Shown here in pieces: positions 1 to 11,369 of a stretch of DNA of 64,000 bases. The notes under the pieces are model-generated. The model was not told the origin of the DNA, did not search any database, and was given only the letters and a program-made list of their open reading frames with translations. The position numbers and the translations under genes were made by a program. Origin of the DNA: Pseudomonas benzenivorans (GTDB taxonomy: Bacteria > Pseudomonadota > Gammaproteobacteria > Pseudomonadales > Pseudomonadaceae); contig NZ_CP073346.1 of assembly GCF_024397895.1 (NCBI RefSeq), forward strand, positions 3,162,001-3,226,000, given 5' to 3'. The first letter of the stretch is position 1. Every line of letters starts with the position of its first letter.

Positions 1-171
1 GGTCTGCTGGACTTCGCGCACCCGGGCGTCGAGCTGGCTGTGCATGATCACGTCGTTGTCGACGATCGCCACCACACGGTCCAGGACTTTTACTTCGGCC
101 TGCGCCGCAGCGCCGAGAAACAGCGCGCCCAGCAGCAGCGGGCGCATGCAATCAGAAAGCTTGGTCTTCAC
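1..171 (-). CDS. surA: SurA periplasmic chaperone/peptidyl-prolyl isomerase, N-terminal part (cut by window edge)
   Basis: Only the first 57 codons are present; the gene runs off the left edge. SurA escorts unfolded outer-membrane proteins, including LptD, through the periplasm. The visible part is a hydrophobic signal peptide ([16 protein letters not shown], cleavage before EVKVLD) followed by the family's early motif [13 protein letters not shown] chose the GTG at 171 because MKTKLSDC-type N-termini occur in Pseudomonas SurA; an ATG at 147 is an equally workable start and puts M directly before the hydrophobic core. The start overlaps the end of lptD by 20 bases, so the two are probably translationally coupled. 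Confidence 0.85.
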   Translation of the reverse strand, partial: MKTKLSDCMRPLLLGALFLGAAAQAEVKVLDRVVAIVDNDVIMHSQLDARVREVQQT

Positions 172-2911
172 GTTCACGATAACCTTGAATGCCTTGGTCG
201 AGGAAAGTCTCCACCTTGTTGCCAGTCACACCGCCCAGGCCCTTGAGCACGATCTGCAGGAAGATCCCGGTATCGGCCTCGTCGTTCAGCGAGGGGTTGA
301 GGCTGACTTCGTCGTAGTCGATCCAGTAGCGGTTGATCAGGCGCAGTTTCCAGCAGCAGCTGTCGTACTCGAAGCCGCCGAAGGCCTCGAGGGTACGGTT
401 GCGGTTGTAGTCGTACTGCCAGCGGGAAATCACGCTCCATTGCGGGACGATCGGCCAGATCACCGAGAAGTCGTGCTGGCTGATCTTGTAGTAGTCCTCG
501 ATGAAGTTGGCGCTGCCCGGAGTGCCGTAATCACCGCCGCCTACGACCCAGTTGCCGCTGTCCTGATCGTAACGCACGGTGTCGTTGCGGTAGCGGTAGC
601 CGGCATTGATCACCTTGTTCGGGTTGTCTTCGGGCTGGTAGTGGAACATCGCGCTGCCCGAGCGGGTGCGGTGGGTGTCCGGGTCCCAGTTGAAGTCCGA
701 GGAGAGGCGCCAGTCGCGGTTGAAGCGATACAGGTATTCCAGCGCGTAGGGCGACTGCGAGGCCTGGGCGTCGGCGCGGGTGCGGTAGTCGATGCCCGGC
801 AGCTGCACCTTGCGGTCGGCCAGGTAGAGGGCCTGGCCGACGCTGACGCGCTGGCGCTCGAAGCCGTTGGGCTCGATCCAGCGGCTGGTGACGCCCAGCG
901 ATACCTTGTTTTCGTCGCCGATGCGGTCCTTGCCGGAGAAGCGGTTCTCGCGCCACAGCGAGGAGTAGCTGAAGGTGCTTTCGCCGGTGTCGAACACCGG
1001 GATATCGGTCTGGTCTTCCTCGGGCACATAGAGGTAGTACAGGCGCGGCTCCAGGGTCTGGCGGAAGGCTTTGCCGAACCACTGGGTGTCGCGGTCGAAG
1101 TACAGGCCGCTGTCCACGCTGAGCAGGCCAAGGCCGCGGTTCTGGCTGCCGCTGAACTCCTGCTCGGCGAGCAGGCTGTTCTTGCCTTGCTGGTCGAGGC
1201 TGAGGTCGTAGTTGGTCTGCAGGTACTTGACCTGGGGTTTGAGGAAGCCCCAGCTCCAGTTCAGCGGCAGGCTCACGCCTGGCTCGAGGTGCAGGCGGTC
1301 GCCATTGGCTCGCGCCAGGCCGCGCAGGCGCTCGTCATACCAGAGCTGCTCGGTGACGCCATCCTCGTTGATAAAGCTGCCCGAGCGAAGATCGCGGTCG
1401 AAGCGCACCAGTTCGCTGCCGTAGCTGAAGTCCAGGCCGCCCGGGTGGAAGGGCAGGGTGCCGTCCAGGGTGATCTGCGGCAGGCGGTTGTAGGGGGTGA
1501 TGTCGGTGATATTGGCCAGTTCGTAGGCGTGGGCGTTCAGCCGCGCGGTGTAGCTGTCGCCGCGATAGGTCAGGGTGCCGCGCTGGTTGACATAGGCGGT
1601 GGTCTCGATGCCCAGGTCGGTGTCGAGGTCCTGGAAATAGTACGGGTCGCTGATGTCGGTGTAGTCGACCTCGGCCAGCAGGCGCGAGTCGAGCCCGCCG
1701 CGGTGCTGCCAGCTGTACAGCCAGCGCTGGTCCTCGTACTCGGACTGCAGCTTGCGATCGTCGTTGCTGTCGTCGAGGTAGGCCGCGCCGACTTGCCCTT
1801 CGCTGCTCTTGGTCAGGTAGCGGAACTCGCCTTCCATGAGCAGGCCGCGATCGCTCATGTAGGTGGGGTACAGCGTGGCGTCGTAGTTCGGCGCCAGGTT
1901 GAAGTAGTAGGGCGTCTGCAGGGTCACGCCGCTGTCGCTGTCGCTGCCGATGCTGGGCGGCAGGAAGCCCGACTGACGGCGATCGTCGATCGGGAAGTAG
2001 ATGTAGGGCGTGTAGAAGACCGGAATGTCCTTCACTCGCAGGGTCACGTTGGTCGCGGTGCCGAAACCGGTGGCCGGGTTGAGGGTGATGTTGTTGCCCC
2101 TCAGGTGCCAGGCGTTGCTGCCCGGTTCGCAGCTGGTATAGGTGCCGTCCTTCAGGCGAATGATCGCCGTTTCTTCGCGCTTGGCGTAGAGCGCGCTGCC
2201 GCGCACATGGCTTTTGTGCAGCACGTACTCGGCGTTGTCGACCTTGGCTTCGCCGTTGTCCAGTTGCAGCTCGGCGCGGTCGCCGACTACCAGCATGCCC
2301 TGGTCGCGCAGGCGCACATTACCGACCAGCTCGCCGCGGCTCTCGGCCTGATGCAGGCTGGCCTCGTCGGCCTCGACCTGCATGCCGGACTGGCGAATCA
2401 CCACGTCGCCGGCGAGGGTCGCGACTTGTTCTTGCTGTTCAAAGCGCGAGGCCTTGGCGGAGACGAACAGCGGCGCTTCGTCCATCGGCGTCTGGTCATT
2501 CATGCCCGGCCGGATCGGCTCGACATAGGCGCCGGCGCAGTAGGGGGCGACCTCGGCCAGTTGTGCCGGGTTGAGCTGCTCGCGCGGCACCCAGTCCAGA
2601 TGACTGTAGTCGGCGCTGCGTGAGGCCAGGGCCTTGCCGCCGCTCTCCGTCACCAGCGTGGTGCGCGCAGTGCTGTCGTCGCGGCCAGCCGTGGTGCCGG
2701 AGCTGACCGCCGAGCCGCTGTGCACCGGGCGTGCCGGCAGCGCAGCCTCGCTGGCCTTGGGCGCGCACGCCCAGCCGCCGCTGGCGGATGCCCGACAGTC
2801 GTACTGTTCGGCAGCAAATGCGAATTGACCAGCGACGGGCTGAAGGGCTAGAAGACCGCCTGTGACCAGAAGTGGGAATTTTTTACGAACAGCGGGGAAT
2901 TTTACTGCCAT
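152..2911 (-). CDS. lptD: LPS-assembly protein LptD (OstA/Imp)
   Basis: Outer-membrane translocon that, with the lipoprotein LptE, inserts lipopolysaccharide into the outer leaflet. The 919-residue product has a signal peptide (about 1-33, ending QFAFA), a spacer typical of Pseudomonas LptD, an OstA-like periplasmic domain (about 150-280, [22 protein letters not shown]) and a long beta-barrel to the C-terminus. A Cys-Cys pair at about 852-853 (YDSCCWKLR) matches the pair that forms the long-range disulfides of this family; earlier cysteines lie at C39 and in TSCEPGSN. It heads an operon with surA downstream. Length and motifs are as expected for Pseudomonas. Confidence 0.97.
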   Translation of the reverse strand: MAVKFPAVRKKFPLLVTGGLLALQPVAGQFAFAAEQYDCRASASGGWACAPKASEAALPARPVHSGSAVSSGTTAGRDDSTARTTLVTESGGKALASRSADYSHLDWVPREQLNPAQLAEVAPYCAGAYVEPIRPGMNDQTPMDEAPLFVSAKASRFEQQEQVATLAGDVVIRQSGMQVEADEASLHQAESRGELVGNVRLRDQGMLVVGDRAELQLDNGEAKVDNAEYVLHKSHVRGSALYAKREETAIIRLKDGTYTSCEPGSNAWHLRGNNITLNPATGFGTATNVTLRVKDIPVFYTPYIYFPIDDRRQSGFLPPSIGSDSDSGVTLQTPYYFNLAPNYDATLYPTYMSDRGLLMEGEFRYLTKSSEGQVGAAYLDDSNDDRKLQSEYEDQRWLYSWQHRGGLDSRLLAEVDYTDISDPYYFQDLDTDLGIETTAYVNQRGTLTYRGDSYTARLNAHAYELANITDITPYNRLPQITLDGTLPFHPGGLDFSYGSELVRFDRDLRSGSFINEDGVTEQLWYDERLRGLARANGDRLHLEPGVSLPLNWSWGFLKPQVKYLQTNYDLSLDQQGKNSLLAEQEFSGSQNRGLGLLSVDSGLYFDRDTQWFGKAFRQTLEPRLYYLYVPEEDQTDIPVFDTGESTFSYSSLWRENRFSGKDRIGDENKVSLGVTSRWIEPNGFERQRVSVGQALYLADRKVQLPGIDYRTRADAQASQSPYALEYLYRFNRDWRLSSDFNWDPDTHRTRSGSAMFHYQPEDNPNKVINAGYRYRNDTVRYDQDSGNWVVGGGDYGTPGSANFIEDYYKISQHDFSVIWPIVPQWSVISRWQYDYNRNRTLEAFGGFEYDSCCWKLRLINRYWIDYDEVSLNPSLNDEADTGIFLQIVLKGLGGVTGNKVETFLDQGIQGYREREDQAF

Positions 2912-2985
2912 CTTATTTTTCCGGGCTTCCTGCGCGCCATCGGCCCAGGGGCCGCACGCCTCTCGATGGGCTTAAAAAGATGCTG

Positions 2986-2991
2986 GATAAT
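2986..2991 (+). promoter_or_regulatory. Possible -10 element of the amgK-murU-djlA operon
   Basis: The 125-base gap between divergent lptD and amgK holds GATAAT, 46 bases before amgK, in a locally A/T-rich patch (cttaaaaagatgctggataa). I see no good -35 at the right distance, so this is a weak call. Confidence 0.3.
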
Positions 2992-3036
2992 AAAGCATGA
3001 CCCGCGCAACGGCTAGCGCCGTCGGAGACCCTTGTA

Positions 3037-4730
<1,694 letters not shown>

Positions 4731-4731
4731 A

Positions 4732-5493
4732 ATGCTCTGGCCCCTGACGCTGCTGGGTGCCTTTGCCGGCTGGGCCGTGGCCAGCATTCCCGGTGCGCTG
4801 CTGGGGGGGCTGCTCGGCCAGGTCGCGGATCGGCGCTTGCGCCTGCGCGGTTGGGCGGAGTTGCGCGAGCGGCTCGGCGCGGCGCCGCCTCCGGGGGACG
4901 AGGTGCTGCTGTTCATCCTGCTCGGTCGTCTGGCCAAGTGCGACGGGCAGGTGCTGCAGACCCATATTCGCCAGGCGCGTGCGGAGATGCAGCGCCTGGG
5001 CCTGGATCAGGACGCCCAGCGCCGGGCGATCGAGGCCTTCGCCCGCGGCAAGACCGGACGCGACAGCCTGCGCGCACCGTTGCGGCGCTATCGCGGGCGC
5101 GGCGAAGCGTTGCTGCGGGCCTGCTGGCGCATGGCCTGGGTGGATGGGCGGGTCAGTCGCACCGAGCGCGAGCTGATACTGCTGTGGGGCAAGTGGCTGG
5201 AGGTCTCGGCCGCGACACAGGAGGCGTTGAGCGCCGCCTATGCGCCCCGTCAGGGGCCGATGCCGTCGACCGTGGGCGGCAGCTATCAGGCGGCCTTGCG
5301 CCTGCTGGGTGTGACTGCCGACAGCGAGCCGGCGCAGATCAAGCAGGCCTATCGACGTCTGCTCAGCCGTCACCACCCCGACAAGCTGGCCGGCAGTGGC
5401 GCCAGCGCCGAGCTGGTCCGCGAGGCCACCGAAAGGACCCGCGAGCTGCGCCAGGCCTATGGACTGATCCGTCAGCGCCACGGCTTTCGCTGA
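4732..5493 (+). CDS. djlA: TerB/J-domain co-chaperone, DjlA-like
   Basis: Membrane-anchored DnaK co-chaperone of the DjlA type. The 253-residue product has one N-terminal hydrophobic segment with glycines (about 1-32, LGAFAGWAVASIPGALLGGLLG), a TerB-like helical region (about 58-165) and a C-terminal J domain with the obligatory HPD at 215-217 (LSRHHPDKLAG). The reading frame is open further upstream, but ATG at 4732 is right: it begins the hydrophobic anchor and sits one base after the murU stop. It is shorter in its middle part than E. coli DjlA. Its role beside peptidoglycan-recycling genes is unknown. Confidence 0.88.
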   Translation: MLWPLTLLGAFAGWAVASIPGALLGGLLGQVADRRLRLRGWAELRERLGAAPPPGDEVLLFILLGRLAKCDGQVLQTHIRQARAEMQRLGLDQDAQRRAIEAFARGKTGRDSLRAPLRRYRGRGEALLRACWRMAWVDGRVSRTERELILLWGKWLEVSAATQEALSAAYAPRQGPMPSTVGGSYQAALRLLGVTADSEPAQIKQAYRRLLSRHHPDKLAGSGASAELVREATERTRELRQAYGLIRQRHGFR

Positions 5494-5500
5494 GTCTCCT

Positions 5501-6490
5501 CTACTGGGCTGTACCCATAGGCGCTGCGCCTGCCGGCAGGTGCTGCTCTAGCCAGCCGCGGATGCGGCGGAACACTTGCTTCTGCTCGGTAGCCGGGTTG
5601 CCGGGCAGCGCGTAAAGCGCGATCTGGGTGTAGGCCGGATGGCTCAGGCGCTTGGACGCCTGCAGGCGTTCATGGGCCGCCTCGCGATCGTTCGCCTGGT
5701 TGCGGTAAAAGAAGTCGCCGGTCGCCAGTTGCAGGCCTGGCACCAGCTCGTCCAGTTTCGGCAGAAAGCCCTCGGGACGCGTGGGGGCAAGCAGCAGCAG
5801 GTGCTGAATGTTCGCCGGCTTGCGCTCGGCCAGGTAGCGCGCGGCCCAATAGGCGCCGCTGCCATGGCCGAGCAGGACGATGGTGTCGGCCTGGCGCTCC
5901 TGGGCGAAGGCCACGGCCGCGTCGATACGCAGCAGGACGCGCGCGCTGTGGGCCTGGCTCGATGTTTCTGCGAGGCTGACCGTTTCGCTGCCGGTAGGCG
6001 TGGGCTCCCTGGGCGGTTCGGCACTGCCCAGTGCCTCGGTCGTCACGGCCTCCACGGGTGCTGGCGAGGCGGGCGCGGTGCGGGCGGCGTCCGTGGCCGC
6101 CGAGGGCTGGGTCGGCGGGCTGGTGGCCGGGTCCGGCAGGGTCAGGCTCAGGCTGTGCCAGCCAGTGTCCGGCAGCTCGCGGCGCAACGGGCCCACGCTG
6201 CGTGGCCAGTCGGCACTCTCCTGGTCGCCCGGCAGAAGGATGACCGCGCCGTGCGGTTTGCCGGCATTGGCCGGCAACCAGAGGGCGAGAAACGCCTCGC
6301 TGTCGGTCTGCAGGCGCTGCTGCTCCTCGTTATTCAGCTGGCGCTCCAGGGCGCGGGCGTCGACTTCGCTGCGTTCGGGTAGCGCCGTGCGCTGTCCTGT
6401 CTGTTCGACACCTGTCGCTGCCGTCTCGGCCCGCACGGGGGCGCCGAGCAGGAGCAGGCAGAGCGCGAGGCTGACGGGGCGTGGGGGCAT
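5501..6490 (-). CDS. DUF3530 family protein (exported alpha/beta-hydrolase-like)
   Basis: Predicted periplasmic protein of 329 residues with a signal peptide (1-21, CLLLLGAPVRA). It looks like an alpha/beta-hydrolase fold: an early strand (GAVILLPGDQES), the nucleophile-elbow-like motif GHGSGA at 208-213, and a C-terminal helix. A Pro/Ala/Thr-rich low-complexity stretch of about 60 residues (121-180) splits the fold between early strands and the elbow. No function has been established that I know of. It converges on djlA with a 7-base gap. Confidence 0.8.
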   Translation of the reverse strand: MPPRPVSLALCLLLLGAPVRAETAATGVEQTGQRTALPERSEVDARALERQLNNEEQQRLQTDSEAFLALWLPANAGKPHGAVILLPGDQESADWPRSVGPLRRELPDTGWHSLSLTLPDPATSPPTQPSAATDAARTAPASPAPVEAVTTEALGSAEPPREPTPTGSETVSLAETSSQAHSARVLLRIDAAVAFAQERQADTIVLLGHGSGAYWAARYLAERKPANIQHLLLLAPTRPEGFLPKLDELVPGLQLATGDFFYRNQANDREAAHERLQASKRLSHPAYTQIALYALPGNPATEQKQVFRRIRGWLEQHLPAGAAPMGTAQ

Positions 6491-6584
6491 GGGGCTTCTC
6501 CGGGGCAGACTAGGCGGCCAGACTAGCGTTTTGTGGGGGCGCTTGTCAGCGCCGAGCGCGGCTTCCGGCGACAGTCCGGGCTGC

Positions 6585-6590
6585 TACAAT
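6585..6590 (+). promoter_or_regulatory. Possible -10 of the rpe-gph operon
   Basis: TACAAT followed by a GC discriminator (gcgcgcc), 33 bases before rpe. The -35 at the expected distance (cttccg) is poor, so the call rests on the -10 only. Confidence 0.4.
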
Positions 6591-6622
6591 GCGCGCCTTT
6601 CGTGTCTGCCCTGAGGTGCGCC

Positions 6623-7297
6623 ATGCAACCCTTCGCCATCGCCCCGTCGATTCTCTCCGCCGACTTCGCCCGCCTGGGCGAGGAAGTGGACAACGTGCTC
6701 GCTGCCGGTGCCGACATCGTCCACTTCGACGTGATGGACAACCACTACGTGCCAAACCTGACCATCGGCCCCATGGTCTGCGCGGCGCTGCGCAAGTACG
6801 GCATCACGGCGCCGATCGATGCTCATCTGATGGTCAAACCGGTGGACCGCATCATCGGCGACTTCATCGAGGCCGGCGCCAGCTATATCACCTTCCACCC
6901 GGAAGCGAGCGAGCATATCGACCGCTCCCTGCAGTTGATCCGCGACGGTGGCTGCAAGGCCGGCCTGGTGTTCAACCCGGCCACGCCGCTGGACGTGCTC
7001 AAGCACGTGATGGACAGGGTCGACATGATCCTGCTGATGAGCGTCAATCCAGGCTTTGGCGGCCAGAAGTTCATTCCCGGAACCCTCGACAAGCTGCGCG
7101 AGGCGCGCGCCCTGATCGACGCCAGCGGTCGCGATATCCGCCTGGAGATCGACGGCGGGGTCAACATCAAGAACATCCGCGAGATCGCCGAGGCCGGGGC
7201 CGATACCTTCGTCGCCGGCTCGGCGATCTTCAATCAGCCGAACTACCGCGAGGTGATCGATGCCATGCGCGCCGAGCTCGCCCAGGTGCGCGCGTGA
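6623..7297 (+). CDS. rpe: Ribulose-phosphate 3-epimerase
   Basis: Interconverts ribulose-5-phosphate and xylulose-5-phosphate in the pentose phosphate pathway. The 224-residue TIM barrel has the family signatures: [15 protein letters not shown] at the start, the metal site [12 protein letters not shown] (H34, D36), [13 protein letters not shown] and the phosphate-binding EIDGGVN. The frame is open 30 codons further upstream, but ATG 6623 begins exactly at the conserved N-terminus. It overlaps gph by four bases. Confidence 0.96.
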   Translation: MQPFAIAPSILSADFARLGEEVDNVLAAGADIVHFDVMDNHYVPNLTIGPMVCAALRKYGITAPIDAHLMVKPVDRIIGDFIEAGASYITFHPEASEHIDRSLQLIRDGGCKAGLVFNPATPLDVLKHVMDRVDMILLMSVNPGFGGQKFIPGTLDKLREARALIDASGRDIRLEIDGGVNIKNIREIAEAGADTFVAGSAIFNQPNYREVIDAMRAELAQVRA

Positions 7298-7983
7298 CGC
7301 CATTGCACGAGCTGTTCGCCGGGCGCCTGCCGGGCCTGGTGATGTTCGACCTGGATGGCACCCTGGTGGACTCGGTGCCGGATCTCGCCGCCGCGGTGGA
7401 TCGGGTCCTGCTGGCGCTGGGGCGGGCGCCCGCCGGCGTGGCCCGGGTGCGCGACTGGGTCGGCAATGGCGCCCGGGTGCTGGTGCGGCGTGCCTTGGCC
7501 GGCGGACTGGAGCACGGCCGGGTCGACGAGGCGGAGGCCGAGCAGGCCCTGCAGTTGTTTATGGAGGCCTACGCCGAGAATCATGCACTGACCCGGGTCT
7601 ATCCCGGCGTGATTCGTGCGCTCGACTGGTTGCATGAGCAAGGCGTGCCCCTGGCCATCGTCACCAACAAGCCCGAGCGGTTCGTCGCCCCCCTGCTGGA
7701 TGAGAAGGGGCTGGGCAGTTATTTCCGCTGGATAGTCGGCGGCGATACCCTGCCGCAGCAGAAACCCGATCCGGCCGCTCTGTTGCATGTGCTGCGCATG
7801 GCGCGGGTCGAGGCGACCCAGGCGCTGTTCGTCGGCGACTCGCGCAACGACGTGCTGGCGGCCAGAGCGGCCGGTGTGCCCTGCGTGGCCCTGAGCTACG
7901 GCTACAACCATGGCCGGCCGATCGCCGAGGAAGGGCCGCTGCGGGTGCTGGACGACCTGCGCCAGCTGCTGGCCTGGCCTTGA
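7294..7983 (+). CDS. gph: Phosphoglycolate phosphatase (HAD family)
   Basis: Dephosphorylates 2-phosphoglycolate, a product of DNA repair and oxygenase side reactions. The 229-residue HAD hydrolase has motif [11 protein letters not shown] (nucleophile D19, acid D21), motif II VTNKP, and motifs III/IV QKPDP and [16 protein letters not shown] chose GTG at 7294, which overlaps the rpe stop (GTGA) and gives the expected [11 protein letters not shown]-terminus; the next in-frame ATG would cut into motif I. Order rpe-gph-trpE is as in other Pseudomonas. Confidence 0.95.
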   Translation: MTPLHELFAGRLPGLVMFDLDGTLVDSVPDLAAAVDRVLLALGRAPAGVARVRDWVGNGARVLVRRALAGGLEHGRVDEAEAEQALQLFMEAYAENHALTRVYPGVIRALDWLHEQGVPLAIVTNKPERFVAPLLDEKGLGSYFRWIVGGDTLPQQKPDPAALLHVLRMARVEATQALFVGDSRNDVLAARAAGVPCVALSYGYNHGRPIAEEGPLRVLDDLRQLLAWP

Positions 7984-8022
7984 GTACTGCGCCAGGCGCC
8001 GGCTCAGGCGCCGCCGGCCGGG

Positions 8023-8051
8023 TTGATTCGGCCTGGCGCCTGCGCTAGTGT
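8023..8051 (+). promoter_or_regulatory. trpE promoter
   Basis: TTGATT (8023-8028), 17-base spacer, TAGTGT (8046-8051). It lies 40 bases after gph and about 70 bases before the trpL leader peptide, the right place to make an attenuator leader RNA. Overlapping GC-rich inverted repeats (gcgccaggc near 7990 with gcctggcgc at 8031-8039) could also serve as a gph terminator. Confidence 0.55.
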
Positions 8052-8123
8052 GGCCGGACTTCAATCCCCGCCCAAGAGATCCCCGTGGTGGTTACCTGCA
8101 GACTCTGGCTCGCGCGAGCCGGA

Positions 8124-8168
8124 ATGAAAATCATCAAGGCCCTGGCCCGTTGGCGCTGGCGCCTCTGA
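8124..8168 (+). CDS. trpL: trp leader peptide (14 aa, two Trp codons)
   Basis: A 15-codon frame reads [14 protein letters not shown] and stops 67 bases before trpE. Two of fourteen codons are TGG (8151 and 8157), separated by one Arg codon, which is the hallmark of a ribosome-stalling attenuator peptide. An upstream perfect inverted repeat (ggctc-gcgc-gagcc, about 8108-8121) touches its ribosome-binding region. Attenuation of trpE by a Trp-rich leader has been described in P. putida. The peptide is directly visible; regulation is inferred. Confidence 0.75.
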   Translation: MKIIKALARWRWRL

Positions 8169-8178
8169 CTCGATCTTG

Positions 8179-8192
8179 GCCGCTCCGGCGGC
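8179..8192 (+). promoter_or_regulatory. Candidate trpE attenuator hairpin
   Basis: GCCGC-TCCG-GCGGC lies 10 bases after the trpL stop and is followed by gcgtttgc and, further on, gttttacc. The T-tract is weak. The GGCGC at its 3' edge (8190-8194) can instead pair with GCGCC at the end of trpL (8159-8163), so ribosome position on the Trp codons could decide between the two folds. This is a reading of base pairing, not a computed fold. Confidence 0.45.
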
Positions 8193-8235
8193 GCGTTTGC
8201 ACACGACCGTTTTACCTCAAGCCACGAGGCTGATC

Positions 8236-9714
8236 ATGACCCGCGAAGAATTCCTGCGTTTGGCCGCTGCCGGCTATAACCGCATTCCGCTTGCCTGCGA
8301 AACCCTGGTGGACTTCGACACGCCGCTGTCGATCTACCTGAAACTGGCCGACCAGGCCAACACCTACCTGCTGGAGTCCGTCCAGGGCGGCGAGAAATGG
8401 GGGCGTTACTCGATCATCGGCCTGCCGGCGCGCACCGTGCTGCGTGTCCATGGCCACGACGTGCGGGTGAGTGTCGACGGCGTCGAAACCGAACGCCACG
8501 AATGTCCCGACCCGCTGGCCTTCGTCGAGGCGTTCCAGGGGCGTTACCGGGTGCCGACCCTGCCGGGGCTGCCGCGCTTCAACGGCGGTCTGGTGGGCTA
8601 CTTCGGCTACGACAGCGTGCGTTACGTCGAGGCCAAGCTGGCCAATGGGGTGAATCCCGACCCGCTGGGGACGCCGGACATCCTGTTGATGGTCTCCGAC
8701 GCGGTGGTGGTGTTCGACAACCTGGCGGGCAAGATGCACGCCATCGTCCTCGCCGACCCGCAGCAGGAGGGCGCCTACGAGCAGGCCCAGGCGCACCTGC
8801 AGGAGATCCTGCACAAGCTGCGTCAGCCGATCACCCCGCGCCTGGGGGTCGACCTGAACGCGGCGGTCGGCGCCGAGCCGGCCTTCCGCTCCAGCTACAG
8901 CCGTGACGACTATGAGCGCGCGGTCGCCACGATCAAGGATTACATCCTGGCCGGCGACTGCATGCAGGTGGTGATTTCCCAGCGCATGTCGATCCCCTTC
9001 AAGGCTGCGCCGATCGACCTGTACCGGGCGCTGCGCTGCATCAACCCGACGCCCTACATGTACTTCTTCAACTTCGGCGACTTCCACGTGGTCGGCTCCT
9101 CGCCCGAGGTGCTGGTGCGGGTCGAGGACAATCTGGTGACGGTGCGGCCGATCGCCGGCACCCGCCCGCGCGGGGCGAGCGACGAGGCCGACCTGGCGCT
9201 GGAGCAGGACCTGCTGTCGGACGCCAAGGAACTGGCCGAGCACCTGATGCTGATCGACCTGGGGCGCAACGACGTCGGCCGCGTCTCCAGCACCGGCAGC
9301 GTCAAGCTCACCGAGAAGATGATCATCGAGCGCTACTCCAACGTCATGCACATCGTCTCCAACGTCACCGGGCAGCTGAAGGACGGCATGAGCGCCATGG
9401 ATGCCCTGCGCGCCATCCTGCCGGCCGGCACCCTGTCGGGGGCGCCGAAGATTCGCGCGATGGAAATCATCGACGAGCTGGAGCCGGTCAAGCGCGGGGT
9501 GTACGGCGGCGCGGTCGGGTACCTGGCGTGGAACGGCAACATGGACACCGCCATCGCCATCCGCACCGCGGTGATCAAGGACGGTGAGCTGCATGTGCAG
9601 GCCGGCGCCGGCATCGTCGCCGACTCGGTACCGGCGCTGGAGTGGGAGGAGACGCTGAACAAGCGTCGCGCCATGTTCCGAGCCGTCGCCCTCGCCGAAC
9701 AGACAAGTGAATAA
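8236..9714 (+). CDS. trpE: Anthranilate synthase component I
   Basis: Makes anthranilate from chorismate with ammonia from TrpG, the first step of tryptophan synthesis. The 492 residues match Pseudomonas TrpE in length, starting [19 protein letters not shown] with an [18 protein letters not shown] tryptophan-binding region and the chorismate-binding motifs [33 protein letters not shown] and [10 protein letters not shown]. The frame is open 20 codons upstream; ATG 8236 is preceded by GAGG and fits homologues. trpG follows after 12 bases. Confidence 0.97.
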   Translation: MTREEFLRLAAAGYNRIPLACETLVDFDTPLSIYLKLADQANTYLLESVQGGEKWGRYSIIGLPARTVLRVHGHDVRVSVDGVETERHECPDPLAFVEAFQGRYRVPTLPGLPRFNGGLVGYFGYDSVRYVEAKLANGVNPDPLGTPDILLMVSDAVVVFDNLAGKMHAIVLADPQQEGAYEQAQAHLQEILHKLRQPITPRLGVDLNAAVGAEPAFRSSYSRDDYERAVATIKDYILAGDCMQVVISQRMSIPFKAAPIDLYRALRCINPTPYMYFFNFGDFHVVGSSPEVLVRVEDNLVTVRPIAGTRPRGASDEADLALEQDLLSDAKELAEHLMLIDLGRNDVGRVSSTGSVKLTEKMIIERYSNVMHIVSNVTGQLKDGMSAMDALRAILPAGTLSGAPKIRAMEIIDELEPVKRGVYGGAVGYLAWNGNMDTAIAIRTAVIKDGELHVQAGAGIVADSVPALEWEETLNKRRAMFRAVALAEQTSE

Positions 9715-9726
9715 AGGAGTCCTGCC

Positions 9727-10323
9727 ATGCTGCTGATGATCGACAACTACGACTCCTTTACCTACAACGTGGTGCAGTACCTCGGCGAGCTGGGGGCGGA
9801 CGTCCACGTCATCCGAAACGACGAACTCGGCGTCGCCGAGATCGAGGCGCTGCAGCCCGAGCGCATCGTCGTGTCGCCGGGGCCCTGCACGCCGACCGAG
9901 GCCGGCGTGTCGCTGGCGGTGATCGAGCATTTCGCCGGCAAGCTGCCGATCCTCGGCGTCTGCCTGGGCCACCAGAGCATCGGCCAGGCCTTCGGCGGCG
10001 AGGTGGTGCGCGCCCGCCAGGTGATGCACGGCAAGACCAGCCCGGTGTTCCACCGCGACCAGGGCGTGTTCGCCGGACTCAACATGCCGCTGACGGTGAC
10101 CCGCTACCACTCCCTGGTGGTCAGGCACGCCAGCCTGCCGGACTGCCTGGAAGTCACTGCCTGGACCCAGCTGGAGGACGGCTCGCTCGACGAAATCATG
10201 GGCCTGCGGCACAAGACCCTGAACATCGAGGGCGTGCAGTTCCACCCCGAATCCATCCTCACCGAGCAAGGCCACGAGCTCCTGGCCAATTTCCTCACAC
10301 AACAAGGAGGCGTGCGCCGATGA
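9727..10323 (+). CDS. trpG: Anthranilate synthase component II (glutamine amidotransferase)
   Basis: Supplies ammonia from glutamine to TrpE. The 198-residue class I amidotransferase has the nucleophile C79 in GVCLGHQ, the oxyanion region SPGPCTP and the His/Glu of QFHPES near 172-176. A strong AAGGAG lies just upstream (ends 9720). It lies 12 bases after trpE and overlaps trpD by four bases, so all four trp genes can be one transcript here. Confidence 0.97.
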   Translation: MLLMIDNYDSFTYNVVQYLGELGADVHVIRNDELGVAEIEALQPERIVVSPGPCTPTEAGVSLAVIEHFAGKLPILGVCLGHQSIGQAFGGEVVRARQVMHGKTSPVFHRDQGVFAGLNMPLTVTRYHSLVVRHASLPDCLEVTAWTQLEDGSLDEIMGLRHKTLNIEGVQFHPESILTEQGHELLANFLTQQGGVRR

Positions 10324-11369
10324 ACATCAAGGAAGCCCTCAACCGGGTGGTGGGTCAGCTCGACCTGTCCACCGAGGAAATGCAGGACGTGATGCGCGAG
10401 ATCATGACCGGGCAGTGCAGCGACGCGCAGATCGGCGCTTTCCTCATGGGCCTGCGCATGAAGAGCGAAACCATCGACGAGATAGTCGGTGCGGTTTCGG
10501 TGATGCGCGAGCTGGCCAGTCACGTGCACCTGCCCAGCCTGGACCATGTGGTCGATGTGGTCGGCACCGGTGGCGATGGCGCGAATATCTTCAACGTGTC
10601 GACGGCGGCCAGTTTCGTCGTCGCCGCCGCCGGCGGCAAGGTGGCCAAGCACGGCAACCGCGCGGTGTCCGGCAAGAGCGGCAGCGCCGATCTGCTGGAA
10701 GCCGCCGGCATCTACCTCAGTCTGACGCCCGAGCAGGTGGCGCGCTGCATCGACAGCGTCGGCGTCGGCTTCATGTTCGCCCAGGTGCACCACGCGGCGA
10801 TGAAGCACGCCGCGGCGCCGCGCCGTGAGCTGGGCCTGCGCACCATCTTCAACATGCTCGGCCCGCTGACCAATCCGGCGGGGGTCAAGCATCAGGTGGT
10901 CGGGGTGTTCAGTCAGGCGCTGTGCCGGCCCCTGGCCGAGGTGCTCAAGCGCCTGGGCAGCCGGCACATCCTGGTGGTGCACTCGCGCGACGGCCTGGAC
11001 GAGTTCAGCCTGGCCGCGGCGACCCATGTCGCCGAGCTGAAGGACGGCGTGATCAGCGAGTACGAAGTGCAACCCGAAGACTTCGGCCTCAAGAGCCAGA
11101 GCCTGATCGGCCTGGGCGTGGAAGGGCCGAAGGCCTCCCTGGCGCTGATCCGTGATGCCCTGAGCAAGCGCAAGAGCGAAGCCGGACAGAAGGCCGCCGA
11201 CATGATCGCGCTGAATGCCGGTGCGGCGCTCTATGCCGCGGACCTGGCCGGCAATCTCAAGGACGGCGTGCGCCTGGCTCACGATGCCCTGCACACTGGC
11301 CTGGCCTGGGAAAAGCTGCAGGAGCTGGTGTCCTTCACCGCGGTGTTCAAACAGGAGAATCAAGGATGA
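10320..11369 (+). CDS. trpD: Anthranilate phosphoribosyltransferase
   Basis: Transfers phosphoribose from PRPP to anthranilate, second step of tryptophan synthesis. The 349-residue product has the diagnostic GTGGDG loop ([17 protein letters not shown]), [15 protein letters not shown] and the anthranilate-site region [30 protein letters not shown] overlaps trpG by four bases, and trpD overlaps trpC by four bases. Confidence 0.97.
   Translation: MNIKEALNRVVGQLDLSTEEMQDVMREIMTGQCSDAQIGAFLMGLRMKSETIDEIVGAVSVMRELASHVHLPSLDHVVDVVGTGGDGANIFNVSTAASFVVAAAGGKVAKHGNRAVSGKSGSADLLEAAGIYLSLTPEQVARCIDSVGVGFMFAQVHHAAMKHAAAPRRELGLRTIFNMLGPLTNPAGVKHQVVGVFSQALCRPLAEVLKRLGSRHILVVHSRDGLDEFSLAAATHVAELKDGVISEYEVQPEDFGLKSQSLIGLGVEGPKASLALIRDALSKRKSEAGQKAADMIALNAGAALYAADLAGNLKDGVRLAHDALHTGLAWEKLQELVSFTAVFKQENQG

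Noticed and set aside
7294..7983. HAD phosphatase as mupP (MurNAc-6-P phosphatase)
   Set aside because: Its overlap with rpe, place before trpE and close match to Pseudomonas Gph favour phosphoglycolate phosphatase.
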